64,000 nucleotides of DNA from Chitinophaga qingshengii (GCF_014529935.1 NZ_JACVFC010000003.1:1-64000); one strand, 5' to 3'; positions 25,554 through 35,740 are shown, counted from the first letter of the stretch. Translations and numbers: made by a program. Notes: generated from the letters alone by a model not told the origin.

Positions 25554-27926
25554 TTAAAATTTGAAATTGTAAGTCACACCTGGTATGATGCCGAAAATCG
25601 ATATCCGCTTTGCTTCGCTTAGCCCTGTTTCCCGGTTTTGTTCGAACATCAGCGCGGCGGCGTTGTTTCTGCCGTAAGCGTTGTAAATACTGAAAACCCA
25701 TTCACTTTTCCATCTTTTTTTGCTGTCAGGTTTGGGAGTGTAGGTGGCTGATACATCCAGGTGATGATAAGCAGGAAGTGAATTGCCATTTCGCTCTCCG
25801 TAATTGGCAATGGTAATTCCCTGATATTGGTATTTGCCGGTGGGAAAGGTGGCCGCTTTCCCTGTCTGGTAGGTGAAGATGCCGCCCAGGCTCCACTTTT
25901 TTGCCAGCTGATAAGCGGCTGTCAGTGAAAGGTTATGCGTTTTGTCGTAGTTGGCGCGGTACCATTGGCCGTTGTTAATGCCAGGTTCCGCCGCGTTTCT
26001 CCCTGGTGTGCGCTGCTCCGCTTTAGAAAGGGTGTAGGAGAGCCAGCCAGTCAGCCTTCCGGTATTTTTCTTCAGCATTACTTCCAGTCCGTAAGCCCGC
26101 GCTTCTCCATTTAACATCACCTGTTCTATGGCTTTTTGAGCAATCAATTCGGCGCCGTCAATGTAATCAGCTTTGTTTTTAGTTTTCTTGTAAAACATCT
26201 CTGTTTCCACGGAATATTTTCCATTGCGGAAATTGCTGAAATAGCCTAACGCAACCTGGTCGAGAGTTTCCGGTTTCAGATATTGATCGCTCGGCGCCCA
26301 GATATCGAGCGGAGATACGGAAGCCGTGTTGGAAATTAAATGGATATATTGACTCATCCGGTTATAGCTCGCCTTAACGGATTGATCGTTATTCAAAGCA
26401 TAAGAAACTGCTAAACGAGGTTCTATATTTCCAAAATCAATAATTTTTTGATTTTTATTGTAATACGTTATACCTGTGGGTGTTCCAGCCTCATAAATTT
26501 GTAGCTGAGGGTTGAAAAATACCGGTTGGTTGCCGGCATAATTATTTACATGTTGTTCTCCTGTTCGCAGGAAATAACTATATCGTAGTCCATAAGTCAA
26601 CGAAATTTTTTCCGTGAGTTGCTGTTCGGCACTGATATATAGTGCATTTTCCCAGGCATATTTTTTTTCAATCTGGTCGGGATTGATAGCGGATGTAGCA
26701 TCTATCGGTTTTATGGTACCGGGATTGAACTGGTAATAAATAGCATTGATGCCATAATTCAATGCCAGTTTGTCTGACAGGTGTTGTGTATAATAATACT
26801 TAAAGTTATAGTTGCGGATATCCGACACCCAATCAAGGCCAATATAATTTATCTTCAGGCCATAATCATACTTACTATAGATGATAGATACGTTGGAGAA
26901 AAACTTTTCCGAAAAAAGATGATTCCACCGTAGATTGATAAATGAGTTGCCATAATCGTTGCGGAAGAAATTACTGAAATCCATTTTATCCTTTCCGAAA
27001 TATCCTGAGGCGAAGATCCTGTTATTGTCATTGATCCTATAATTCAATTTGGCATTTAAATCGTAGAAAGAAATCGTATTGGGATTGTCTGCCAGTTTCA
27101 GGAATAGATGAGCATAGGATGTACGGCCGGCAACCACAAAGGAACTTTTATCTTTTACAATGGGACCTTCTGCTAATAGTCTGCTGGAAACCGCCCCGAT
27201 TCCACCTGTTAGATGATATTCCCTGTTATTCCCTTCTTTTTGATAAATATCCAGGACAGCGGAAGTACGTCCACCGAAATTAGCCGGTATTCCACCTTTA
27301 TACAATTTCAAGTCTTTAATGATATCGGCATTAAAAACCGATAGAAAGCCGAACAGGTGTGAAGTATTGTACACCACTGCTTCATCTAACAATATCAGAT
27401 TGCCGTCAACTGAACCGCCCCTGACGTTAAAGCCTGTAGAGCCTTCCTGGGCATTGGCTACTCCCGGAAGTTGCAGGATAGCTCTCAAAATATCCACCTC
27501 GCCCATTACTGCCGGCATTTTTTTGATGGTGGCGATAGACAGTTTATTTACACTCATTTCCGGCTTCCGGATATTACTGGCTGCACTATTGTATTTTACC
27601 ACTACTTCATCCAGCGTTTTACTTTTTTCAGCCATCGAAAGATTTTTCCTGAGGTTTGCCGGGAGAACGATATGTTCCTCCAGGGTCTCAAATCCTACAC
27701 AGCTGACAACGATAGTATATTCTCCCTTGGGCAGGGTAATACTATAAAAGCCGTATGTATTGGTAATGGCAGATATTTTTGCTTCCGGAATAAAAATGCT
27801 GGCGCCGATGATGGTTTCGGTACTTGTCTTCATGGTGATTGTTCCACTCAAGGTAACCCGTTCCTGCGAATAGACCCTGCACGAAATGATGATCAGCAGT
27901 AGTGAATAAATAGCTTTGTATATCAT
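25554..27926 (-). CDS. TonB-dependent outer-membrane receptor (DUF4249 partner)
   Basis: The 790-residue protein has a signal peptide (about 1-20), a carboxypeptidase-regulatory-like beta-sandwich (about 22-105), a plug domain (about 120-225, with GFNVRGGSVDGNLILLDEAVVYN) and a 22-strand-type barrel to the C-terminal phenylalanine. It imports an unknown ligand using TonB energy. It is shorter than SusC proteins and belongs to the group that pairs with DUF4249 lipoproteins, encoded directly downstream. It is divergent from a LytS/LytTR two-component pair that probably controls it. Confidence 0.92.
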   Translation of the reverse strand: MIYKAIYSLLLIIISCRVYSQERVTLSGTITMKTSTETIIGASIFIPEAKISAITNTYGFYSITLPKGEYTIVVSCVGFETLEEHIVLPANLRKNLSMAEKSKTLDEVVVKYNSAASNIRKPEMSVNKLSIATIKKMPAVMGEVDILRAILQLPGVANAQEGSTGFNVRGGSVDGNLILLDEAVVYNTSHLFGFLSVFNADIIKDLKLYKGGIPANFGGRTSAVLDIYQKEGNNREYHLTGGIGAVSSRLLAEGPIVKDKSSFVVAGRTSYAHLFLKLADNPNTISFYDLNAKLNYRINDNNRIFASGYFGKDKMDFSNFFRNDYGNSFINLRWNHLFSEKFFSNVSIIYSKYDYGLKINYIGLDWVSDIRNYNFKYYYTQHLSDKLALNYGINAIYYQFNPGTIKPIDATSAINPDQIEKKYAWENALYISAEQQLTEKISLTYGLRYSYFLRTGEQHVNNYAGNQPVFFNPQLQIYEAGTPTGITYYNKNQKIIDFGNIEPRLAVSYALNNDQSVKASYNRMSQYIHLISNTASVSPLDIWAPSDQYLKPETLDQVALGYFSNFRNGKYSVETEMFYKKTKNKADYIDGAELIAQKAIEQVMLNGEARAYGLEVMLKKNTGRLTGWLSYTLSKAEQRTPGRNAAEPGINNGQWYRANYDKTHNLSLTAAYQLAKKWSLGGIFTYQTGKAATFPTGKYQYQGITIANYGERNGNSLPAYHHLDVSATYTPKPDSKKRWKSEWVFSIYNAYGRNNAAALMFEQNRETGLSEAKRISIFGIIPGVTYNFKF

Positions 27927-28158
27927 GCTGTAAAAATGGATTTCGATACAAAACTATCCCGTAGGATAACCGCCTTTTTGTAATTATATTAAATGCGGTG
28001 TCTTTTATAGCAAAGCATGCCGGGGTGCTACGAAATATATAGCTGATTTATACGTTTTGTAATACTTCCCGATTTCGTATAAAAAGCATGTACCTTCGTA
28101 TAAAAGCAGATCGGACCAAGGTATTTCATGTATAAGTTTATGCTATACAATTTAATAA
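27927..28158. promoter_or_regulatory. Divergent control region between TonB receptor and LytS/LytTR genes
   Basis: The 232-bp region carries two direct repeats TTCGTATAAAA(A)GCA (from 28074 and 28095, exactly 21 bp apart), and an inverted copy of CGTATAAA at 28047-28054. Paired 9-10 bp repeats about two helical turns apart are the known binding pattern of LytTR response regulators. Confidence 0.55.
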
Positions 28159-29175
28159 ATGAATGATTTTACCCATCAACAGCTTATTAGCGAAAACGTG
28201 CTTTTCCGTTTCCTGATTTCACCCCGGCTCAGGATATTCCGGCATTTGCTGCTCATCTTTTTTATAGGTATTGTGTTGTACAACAGCGCTGGTGTAATTG
28301 CCAATCCGATAGTGATATTTGTATACTTTATTGTGTTGTTCTATGTAAATATGTATGTGCTGGTACCAAAGCTATTGTTCAACAATAGAAACATTGCTTA
28401 CTGCCTGTCTGTGCTGGCTATTCTGGTTGTGATGGCTGTCGGCGGTTATTTTTTCAATCCTTTCAATAAAGCAAATGGCCTGAATATCCCGCTTTTTTCC
28501 TTCCTTACAGCACTGCTGTTGGCGGCTTCTTCGTCCATAAAACTGTTTCAGAAGGGGATGATGGATAAACAACTGATCTATGAGCTGGAGCAATCGAAAA
28601 CGAATGCGGAATTGGAACAATTGAAAAACCAGATCAACCCGCATTTTTTGTTTAATATGCTGAACAATGCGAATGTGCTGACGAAGAAAGATCCCGAAAA
28701 AGCCTCGCAGGTGCTCATGAAGCTGAGCGATTTATTGCGCTACCAACTATATGACAGTGCAAGGGACAAAGTATTGTTAACTTCGGATATTCATTTCCTG
28801 GAAGATTTTTTAAATTTGGAAAAAGTAAGGCGTGATAGCTTTGATTTCCTGATCTCGAAAGAAGGCGACTTGAGTGGCGTGCAAATTCCTCCTTTGCTGT
28901 TCATTTCGTTCGTGGAAAATGCGGTAAAACACAATAACGATGCAACAAGACCATCTTATGTAGACCTGTATTTTGTTGTTAGCGACGATGAACTTTTCTT
29001 TAAATGTATTAACTCCAAGCCTATGCTTACATCCGCTGGTAATGCGGGCGGATTGGGGTTGGCAAATGTAAAGCGAAGACTGGAGCTTTTGTTCCCGGCA
29101 GCACATCGTTTAAATATCGAAGATGACCCGGAAAGGTATTGCGTAACTTTAACCATAAAGCGTATTGCATCATGA
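28159..29175 (+). CDS. LytS/YehU-type membrane histidine kinase
   Basis: The 338-residue protein has four N-terminal transmembrane helices (about 27-45, 50-70, 74-95 and 108-125), a coiled-coil linker and a His_kinase domain with phospho-acceptor His162 (NQINPHFLFNML), followed by an ATPase domain (FVENAVKHNND, GLGLANVKRRLELLF). Family members phosphorylate LytTR response regulators. Its stop overlaps the start of the LytTR gene by four bases (ATGA), so the two are translationally coupled. No periplasmic sensor domain is present, so sensing should occur within the membrane. Confidence 0.93.
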   Translation: MNDFTHQQLISENVLFRFLISPRLRIFRHLLLIFFIGIVLYNSAGVIANPIVIFVYFIVLFYVNMYVLVPKLLFNNRNIAYCLSVLAILVVMAVGGYFFNPFNKANGLNIPLFSFLTALLLAASSSIKLFQKGMMDKQLIYELEQSKTNAELEQLKNQINPHFLFNMLNNANVLTKKDPEKASQVLMKLSDLLRYQLYDSARDKVLLTSDIHFLEDFLNLEKVRRDSFDFLISKEGDLSGVQIPPLLFISFVENAVKHNNDATRPSYVDLYFVVSDDELFFKCINSKPMLTSAGNAGGLGLANVKRRLELLFPAAHRLNIEDDPERYCVTLTIKRIAS

Positions 29176-29894
29176 ACTGTATTATCATAGATGATGAACC
29201 ACTGGCAAGAGAAGCCATAGAGATGTTGATTGCCCAAACTGGTCATGTGGATTTAATCGGTTCATTCAATAGCCCCGAATCCGCGATGGATTTTATCGGA
29301 AGCAATAAGGTGGAATTAATCTTTCTTGATATACAAATGCCTGGGATTAACGGAATTGAATTTGCCCGAACCATTCCGAAAGAAACATTTGTGATTTTTA
29401 CCACTGCCTATGCTGAATTTGCCAGCGATAGCTATGAGGTAGATGCAATCGACTACCTGATAAAACCCATAAAATTAGCGCGTTTCCAAAAGGCCGTTGA
29501 AAAAGCCCATACCTACTCCAAATTATTCCTGACAGATTACGCCGGTAACAATATCGAACAGGTGGCCGACGACTTTTTCTTTGTAAGAGCAGACCGTCGA
29601 ATTTTTAAAGTCTATTTCAATAGCATACTTTTTATCCAGGGCCTGAAAGATTATGTCGTCATGCACAGCGAGGACCGCAAGGTGGTTACGGCAATGAATA
29701 TCAAGACTATCTACGATCAATTGCCAAAAGATATGTTCGTGAGGGTGAGTAAATCCTACGTCATCAATGTTAAACATATCGGTTCTGTGGATAATAACAC
29801 GGTGTACATCGGTGCAAACGAAATCCCTATTGGAGGTATTTACAGGGATTTCTTTTTCAATGAATTTATAACAAAGAAGATCGTGGGCAGGTAA
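29172..29894 (+). CDS. LytTR response regulator
   Basis: The 240-residue protein has a receiver domain (Asp8-Asp9 in IIDDEP, phospho-acceptor Asp53 in FLDIQMPG, Lys near 103 in DYLIKPI) and a C-terminal LytTR DNA-binding domain (about 135-235, with FIQGLKDYVVMHS and FVRVSKSYVINVKHI). The start at 29172 overlaps the kinase stop; an upstream ATG at 29139 lies inside the kinase gene and is less likely. The direct repeats in the divergent promoter region fit its expected binding site, so it probably controls the TonB receptor operon and itself. Confidence 0.93.
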   Translation: MNCIIIDDEPLAREAIEMLIAQTGHVDLIGSFNSPESAMDFIGSNKVELIFLDIQMPGINGIEFARTIPKETFVIFTTAYAEFASDSYEVDAIDYLIKPIKLARFQKAVEKAHTYSKLFLTDYAGNNIEQVADDFFFVRADRRIFKVYFNSILFIQGLKDYVVMHSEDRKVVTAMNIKTIYDQLPKDMFVRVSKSYVINVKHIGSVDNNTVYIGANEIPIGGIYRDFFFNEFITKKIVGR

Positions 29895-30045
29895 TACCTG
29901 TTACATGATTTTCGTCATTCTTTGTAAACTCTTTTGCTCTTAGCTTTATCTGCCACGCACACCTGCCGGAAAAGCATCCCGGTTTACAGTAGCCCTGGCC
30001 CAAAGAATCGAAGGTGTGGCAGCTGTTTTTATGAAATAAAGTTTG

Positions 30046-32637
30046 ATGAACTGGCATACCTTAAGTGTAGACGCAACACTCGAATTGCTGGATACAAGGC
30101 GATGGGGGCTGAGTATGCCGGAGGCTGGGGCAAGGCTATTGAAGTACGGGGCCAATGAATTGCAGGAAACAAAAAAAAACAGCGTCACGGGTATGTTCCT
30201 GCGGCAATTCAAAGATGTAATGATTTTAATTCTGCTGGTGGCGGCTATAATATCCGGTATCATTGGTGACCTGACTGATACATTTGTTATCCTTATTGTG
30301 GCTTTTATAAATGCTGTTGTTGGTTTTATACAGGAATACCGTGCAGAAAGAGCTATGCAGTTTTTAAAACAAATAGCTGTTACGCAAGCCAGGGTTTTAC
30401 GGGACGGAGTGGAAAGCTGGATGCCGGCTACAGCATTGGTACCCGGCGATATAATTATACTGGAATCGGGTAATGCTGTTCCGGCTGATGTACGGTTGAT
30501 GGAGGCGATGACCTTGAAGGTGGAGGAGGCCGCGCTGACCGGTGAATCCCACGGAATTGATAAGGTAACGCATTCATTGGAACGTAATAATTTACCGGTA
30601 GGGGATAGGAGAAATATGGCTTTCAAGGGAACTTTCGTGACTTGCGGCCGCGGAGTTGCCATTGTAGTGGCCACCGGTATGCAAACAGAACTGGGGAAAA
30701 TAGCTCAAATGCTCCAGGAGGAAGAGGCGCCTACGCCCCTGCAGCAGCGTATGGCGTCGTTCGGGAAGAAATTATCTGTATGGGTGTTATTCCTGTGTGT
30801 TTTACTTTTTCTGATGGGATGGTGGAGAGGTGAGGAGGTGATAAAAATGCTGATGATCAGTATTTCGCTGGCGGTGGCAGCCATCCCTGAGGCGCTCCCT
30901 GCTGTAATCACTATTTCGCTGGCATTGGCTGCCAGGAGAATGGTCCGGTTCAATATTCTTATCAGAAAATTACCGGCAGTAGAAACGCTGGGGTCTGTTA
31001 CCTATATCTGTACAGACAAGACCGGCACCCTTACCCAAAATAAAATGCATGTGGAGCAGATTTTTATTAATGGAAAATGGTATAAAAGAAAAGATCTGCC
31101 TTCCTTTAAACCCGATGAATATGGAGGCCTGATGTTGCAGGCATTCTCTTCAAATAACAATGCAGTGATGGATACGGAGGGAAACATGAAGGGGGATAGT
31201 ACGGAGATCGCTTTACTGGAAGCAGCCAATGAGCGAAAAGTAGCCACCGGGGATTGGCCCCGGATGGCCGAGCTTACCTTTGATGCCGACCGTAAATTAA
31301 TGACGACATTTCATCAACATAAAAACGGCATCATCTCTTTCACTAAAGGGGCGCCGGACATATTACTGCTCCGGTGTGATGGTATGGAGGACTTTCAATC
31401 TATTAAAAAAGAAGTGGATGACATGGCGGCTAATGGCTTCCGGGTATTGGGATTTGCATGTCGTTACTGGGATGAATTGCCCGAAAGTCTCCAAAGCGAC
31501 ATCCATGAGGCTGGTTTGCAATTTTTAGGCTTTGCTGCCATTATGGACCCTCCCAGAGAAGGGGTATCGGAAGCGGTGTCTCAATGTAAAACCGCCGGCA
31601 TTGTACCGGTAATGATAACAGGCGATCATCCGCTGACGGCAAAAAACATTGCCCTGCGCATCGGCATTTTAGGTAGTGAGCAGGATGCTGTCATTACAGG
31701 CGCTGCACTGGCGGCAATGGACAATGACGGCTTTCTTGCTGAAGTGGAGCGGATAAAAGTATATGCCAGAGTGTCGCCCGAACAAAAATTGCAGATTGTG
31801 AAAGCTTTACAGCAAAAGGGGCATTATGTGGCGATGACCGGTGATGGCGTTAACGACGCGCCTTCACTTAAAAGAGCAAATATCGGAATAGCGATGGGTA
31901 TTACGGGAACAGATGTTTCCAGGGAAGCGGCCCAGATGATTTTACTGGATGATAATTTCGCTACCATAGTAAGGGCGGTAAGAGAGGGACGGCGGATTTA
32001 TGACAACATACTGAAGTTTATTAAATACCTGATGACAACTAATTTGGGGGAGCTATTGGTTGTTTTACTGGGGCCTCCTTTAGGATTGCCAATTGCCTTG
32101 TTGCCCATTCATCTCTTATGGATCAACCTGGTATCGGATGGGATTCCCGCTATTTCATTATCATTCGAGAAAGCTGAAAAAAATATTATGACCCGACCTC
32201 CAAGGCCTCCGCAGCAGAGCGTCTTTGCTGGCCGCCGCGGGACACATATGATTTGGGTAGGAACTTTGATGGCAGGGACCACACTATTATTACAGGGATG
32301 GGCTATAAGAAATGGATTGCACTGGCAAACCATTGTTTTCAATGTTTTATGCCTGAGCCAGATGGGCCATGTACTGGCCGTTCGTTCAGAACAACAGTCC
32401 GTATTTCAATCAGGGCTGTTTTCCAATAAGCTGCTTGTTAGCTCGGTGCTAATAATTTTATTGCTCCAGATTACCATCACCTTTGTTCCCTTTTTTCATC
32501 GCGTTTTTCAAACAGAAGCGCTGACACCAGGAGAATTTTTACTCGTTGGTGCGGTGGCTTCATTAGTATTTTTTGCGGTTGAATTGGAGAAGGCCGTTTG
32601 GAGAAAAAGAAGAAGATCCCAACCTTCAATCGTTTAA
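30046..32637 (+). CDS. P2-type cation-transporting ATPase (Ca2+-type)
   Basis: The 863-residue inner-membrane pump has an N-terminal cation-ATPase domain, the actuator motif LTGES (about 165), the M4 site AVAAIPEALPAV (the usual Ca2+-ATPase PEGLP with Gly changed to Ala), the phosphorylated Asp324 in DKTGTLT, a KGAPD nucleotide-binding motif, MITGDHPLTA and GDGVNDAPSLK, then a C-terminal set of four or more helices. This is the SERCA/PMCA-like P2 group that exports Ca2+ or a similar ion. The ATG at 30046 is used rather than the TTG one codon earlier. It stands alone; regulation is not evident. Confidence 0.9.
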   Translation: MNWHTLSVDATLELLDTRRWGLSMPEAGARLLKYGANELQETKKNSVTGMFLRQFKDVMILILLVAAIISGIIGDLTDTFVILIVAFINAVVGFIQEYRAERAMQFLKQIAVTQARVLRDGVESWMPATALVPGDIIILESGNAVPADVRLMEAMTLKVEEAALTGESHGIDKVTHSLERNNLPVGDRRNMAFKGTFVTCGRGVAIVVATGMQTELGKIAQMLQEEEAPTPLQQRMASFGKKLSVWVLFLCVLLFLMGWWRGEEVIKMLMISISLAVAAIPEALPAVITISLALAARRMVRFNILIRKLPAVETLGSVTYICTDKTGTLTQNKMHVEQIFINGKWYKRKDLPSFKPDEYGGLMLQAFSSNNNAVMDTEGNMKGDSTEIALLEAANERKVATGDWPRMAELTFDADRKLMTTFHQHKNGIISFTKGAPDILLLRCDGMEDFQSIKKEVDDMAANGFRVLGFACRYWDELPESLQSDIHEAGLQFLGFAAIMDPPREGVSEAVSQCKTAGIVPVMITGDHPLTAKNIALRIGILGSEQDAVITGAALAAMDNDGFLAEVERIKVYARVSPEQKLQIVKALQQKGHYVAMTGDGVNDAPSLKRANIGIAMGITGTDVSREAAQMILLDDNFATIVRAVREGRRIYDNILKFIKYLMTTNLGELLVVLLGPPLGLPIALLPIHLLWINLVSDGIPAISLSFEKAEKNIMTRPPRPPQQSVFAGRRGTHMIWVGTLMAGTTLLLQGWAIRNGLHWQTIVFNVLCLSQMGHVLAVRSEQQSVFQSGLFSNKLLVSSVLIILLLQITITFVPFFHRVFQTEALTPGEFLLVGAVASLVFFAVELEKAVWRKRRRSQPSIV

Positions 32638-33255
32638 CATTGTCATGATCTAAAAAATAATCCACTGCGATAATATTGCGGTGAGATAGGATAACTTCGG
32701 GCGTAGCAATGAAAACCATCATCTACTAACTCAAAGTAACCATGAAAACCATATCATCCACCCACACATTACCGGGGAAACAATTTATTATTCAGCGTCA
32801 TGTGTTTATACTGGTAACAGCATCATGATGATGTTACTGTAGTTACCACTGCATGACCACTTTCCTTTCAATTGCCGGTGTTTAAAGAAGTCTATGTGAA
32901 TCGTTTGGGAAGATAGGCGCCCTAACCGGGCATCGTATTGCTCCCCGGGACCAAATGCAAACCTGTGCGGTGTTGTGCACGTTAACCATATCTTCCGGCG
33001 ACTTGTATTGTTCCTGTTTGGTACTAAGGGACCATAGGGAAACCTCTTTCCACTATTTACTTCTTCTTCTGAGCGCTTTTTGCAAAAGAGGCGGAAGGGC
33101 AGCATGCATTACTAACTCAAAATAACCTGCAAGTTATACCGGGTTGCGAACTCCCGTGTTTGGCTAATTGCGGTTACCTCGCGGATATCTTCAGATATCT
33201 CCTGCATTCTTTTGCATTATTTCAATTTAATGATAATCACTAAACAAGATTAGCT
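32638..33255. other. 618-bp gap, no convincing gene; short repeats
   Basis: A near-identical 18-mer, TACTAACTCAAARTAACC, occurs at 32724-32741 and at 33110-33127. After the first copy comes an ATG that opens only a 28-codon frame (MKTISSTHTLPGKQFII..., 32742-32828). After the second there is no ATG. A perfect palindrome GATATCT-TC-AGATATC (33184-33199) lies about 55 bases before the KAS III gene and may be an operator for that operon. The rest looks like decayed or non-coding sequence. Confidence 0.45.
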
Positions 33256-34257
33256 ATGGAGAAAATTACAGCTGCTATCACCGCCGTGGGCGGATGGGTT
33301 CCGGAATTTATTTTAACCAACGCTGAGCTGGTCGCCTCGCTGGACACTACGGAAGAGTGGATAGAGAGCCGGTTAGGGATTAAAGAACGACGGATATTAA
33401 AAGGCCCAATGGGAACATCCAGGATTTGTTTATCGGTCGCGGAGGATATTCTGCGCAAACGGGGAATGGGACCGGAGGAGCTGGATTTGATGATCCTCGC
33501 CACCTCTACACCTGACCGGTTGCTTCCCTGTACCTCAAATCTGGTCTGTCATAAGCTCGGTGCAACGAATGCCTGGTCTTTTGATGTAAACCTCGCCTGT
33601 TCCGGCTTTATGGCGGCATTGGATATGGGAGCGCGCTACATTGAAAGCGGTATGTACAAAAAGGTAATGGTGATTGGCGCCGACCATATGAGCGCATTTC
33701 TGGATTATAACGAAAGACTGACCAGCGCCGTCTTTGCCGATGGCGGGGGTGGGGTGCTGCTGGAACCGGACTATGAAGGATACGGGTTACTGGATTCTGT
33801 TTTCAGGACCGACGGCTCCGGGTATGAATATGTTTCCATCAGGGCCGGCGGCTCACAGATGCCTGCTACCATGGAGACTGTAAAAAACGTCATGCATGTC
33901 ATGCATATGGAGCCCAAGGGTACATTCAAATTCGCGGTCTCTTCCCTGGAAGATGTTTTAAAGGAAGTCCTGGTTAGAAATGCGCTTTCACTGGACCAGG
34001 TTACCTGGCTGGTGCCGCATCAGGCCAATAAAAGGATACTGGAAACGGTGATGCAGGCGGTAGGACTGGCGGAAGAAAAAGTGATGATCAATATAGATCG
34101 CCTGGGAAATACCTGTGCCGGAACAATTCCCCTGTGCCTGTGGGATTATGAAAAACAGTTAAAGAAGGGTGATCATTTGCTGTTGGCTTCATTTGGCGCA
34201 GGTTTCACCTGGGGAGCGGGATATTTGAAATGGGCTTATGACGGTACGAATCAATAA
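33256..34257 (+). CDS. KAS III (FabH-like) 3-oxoacyl-ACP synthase
   Basis: The 333-residue protein has the KAS III catalytic triad Cys115 (NLACSGF), His255 (PHQANKR) and Asn285 (LGNTCAG), plus the DTTEEWIESRLGIKER start motif. It condenses an acyl-CoA or acyl-ACP starter with malonyl-ACP. It is the first gene of a three-gene operon with an acyl-CoA-dehydrogenase-like and a hotdog protein, not with fatty-acid housekeeping genes (plsX, rpmF), so it is probably a second, specialised FabH copy. GNTCAGT departs slightly from the usual GNTSAAT. Confidence 0.92.
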   Translation: MEKITAAITAVGGWVPEFILTNAELVASLDTTEEWIESRLGIKERRILKGPMGTSRICLSVAEDILRKRGMGPEELDLMILATSTPDRLLPCTSNLVCHKLGATNAWSFDVNLACSGFMAALDMGARYIESGMYKKVMVIGADHMSAFLDYNERLTSAVFADGGGGVLLEPDYEGYGLLDSVFRTDGSGYEYVSIRAGGSQMPATMETVKNVMHVMHMEPKGTFKFAVSSLEDVLKEVLVRNALSLDQVTWLVPHQANKRILETVMQAVGLAEEKVMINIDRLGNTCAGTIPLCLWDYEKQLKKGDHLLLASFGAGFTWGAGYLKWAYDGTNQ

Positions 34258-34294
34258 AAAAAACAGTACACATCAATAAAAAGACAGATAAGTT

Positions 34295-35740
34295 ATGCAA
34301 ACGTTTTCAATGAAACAAACTCCTTTTCTGGAGCAGGTATGCGAACATTTTTCCGCTTTTGACTACCGTCATTACACCCAGGGGAACATCTCCAAAGCGT
34401 GGTGGGAGAAACTGGTAACCGCAGGGATTTACCAGCCTGTTATCCGTCGCAGTGACGATGGCCGGGAGAACTATGAGGAACTATCCCGGATGATAGCACA
34501 GGCTGCCTATCATAATTTAGGGCTCGCCATGTCTTTCATCGTGTCGACACTTCTTTTTGCAGACAATGTGATGGAGTACGGTACAGAAGCGCTGAAAAAA
34601 GAAGTGTTAGCAGATCTTTCCGATCATGCGGGCCTGGGCGGGATCGCCATCATAGAGCCGGAAGTAGGGTCCGGTCTTCGCCTGATGCAGACCGTCGCTG
34701 AAAAAGAAGGTGACGGTTTCCGGATAAAAGGTAAAAAGCATTGGCAGTGTTTCAGTACCAGCGCAGGTTGGTGGCTGGTTACGGCTAAAAACAAGGGGCA
34801 GGATGAAACAGCCGGCGCTTTCGGTTTTTATGTGCATAAAAGCGCAGCGGGTGGCTTCCGGACGGCTCAAACATACCAGCCTAAAGGGCTTCATGTGATA
34901 GATTTTGGTGTTAACGAGCTGGACGCTTACGTTCCGGACTATCGCCGGCTAAACCTTTGTGGTACCGGAATCCCTGAAATATACCAATTGATTATTCCCA
35001 CCTGGAGACAGTTTGCCTCACTGGGTAATGGGTTTCTGTCCAGGATGTATGAAGAATCTGTGAAGTTCGCCAGCGAAAGACCCTGTCCTGCCGGTTATTT
35101 GAAGGACATTGCGTTTGTTCGCTACAGGCTCGGTAATATTGCCGCCTGCCGGACCATCTGCCAGGCATTGTTTCATTATGTAATTGATTTTTTCCGGAAC
35201 AATGAAAAGGGAACACGGGAAATATTCCCTGCTCAATGTATCAAGGTAATGGCGTCGGATTGTATGCTCAGCGGAGCAATGCATTATCAGATTCTCTGCG
35301 GCGCCAATGGGTACCGGTACGACGCGTCCGATAATATTGCAGCTATGGCGGTGAACGATGCCCAGGCATTTGTGATGCTGTCTATCCCCAATGACGTGTT
35401 GTCGCTTTACCTGGCGAATGAGTTCCTGGAGAAGTTTGGAAGGGAAGGACATACTACTTTCCGGGACTTAATAACCCACTCACCGTTTACGCAGGCTGCG
35501 GCCGCCCACCTCGAACCGTATAAAAAGGAGCTGGCATACATGCCGGCAGGTAACCTGGAACTGGTGATGTCCGGTCAGATACTGACCAGGATCTTCGCCA
35601 TCGCTGCACTGGACCAATATAGCTCCACCGCAGAGGCGGACCCTGAAAGCATTTCGGCCGCCATCCTTTATTGTGTAAATGAAATTGCCACCATCTTAGG
35701 TAATAAATCAATTGCTCAACAAATTTCAAATGTAATATGA
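34295..35740 (+). CDS. Acyl-CoA-dehydrogenase-like protein
   Basis: The 481-residue protein has an acyl-CoA dehydrogenase fold: helical N-terminus (about 15-110), beta-barrel with IIEPEVGSGL (compare TEP-x-GSD) and KGKKHWQCFST (compare KxWITN), and a helical C-terminus. It is longer than the usual 380 residues. The canonical catalytic-Glu motif near YEGTxEI in the C-terminal domain is not visible, so it may be an oxidase or a non-redox relative. Its substrate is probably a carrier-bound acyl chain made by the adjacent KAS III. Its stop overlaps the hotdog gene start by four bases. Confidence 0.75.
   Translation: MQTFSMKQTPFLEQVCEHFSAFDYRHYTQGNISKAWWEKLVTAGIYQPVIRRSDDGRENYEELSRMIAQAAYHNLGLAMSFIVSTLLFADNVMEYGTEALKKEVLADLSDHAGLGGIAIIEPEVGSGLRLMQTVAEKEGDGFRIKGKKHWQCFSTSAGWWLVTAKNKGQDETAGAFGFYVHKSAAGGFRTAQTYQPKGLHVIDFGVNELDAYVPDYRRLNLCGTGIPEIYQLIIPTWRQFASLGNGFLSRMYEESVKFASERPCPAGYLKDIAFVRYRLGNIAACRTICQALFHYVIDFFRNNEKGTREIFPAQCIKVMASDCMLSGAMHYQILCGANGYRYDASDNIAAMAVNDAQAFVMLSIPNDVLSLYLANEFLEKFGREGHTTFRDLITHSPFTQAAAAHLEPYKKELAYMPAGNLELVMSGQILTRIFAIAALDQYSSTAEADPESISAAILYCVNEIATILGNKSIAQQISNVI

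Noticed and set aside
32806..33105. 99-codon minus-strand frame in the gap before KAS III
   Set aside because: No motif or plausible start context; composition unlike neighbouring genes.
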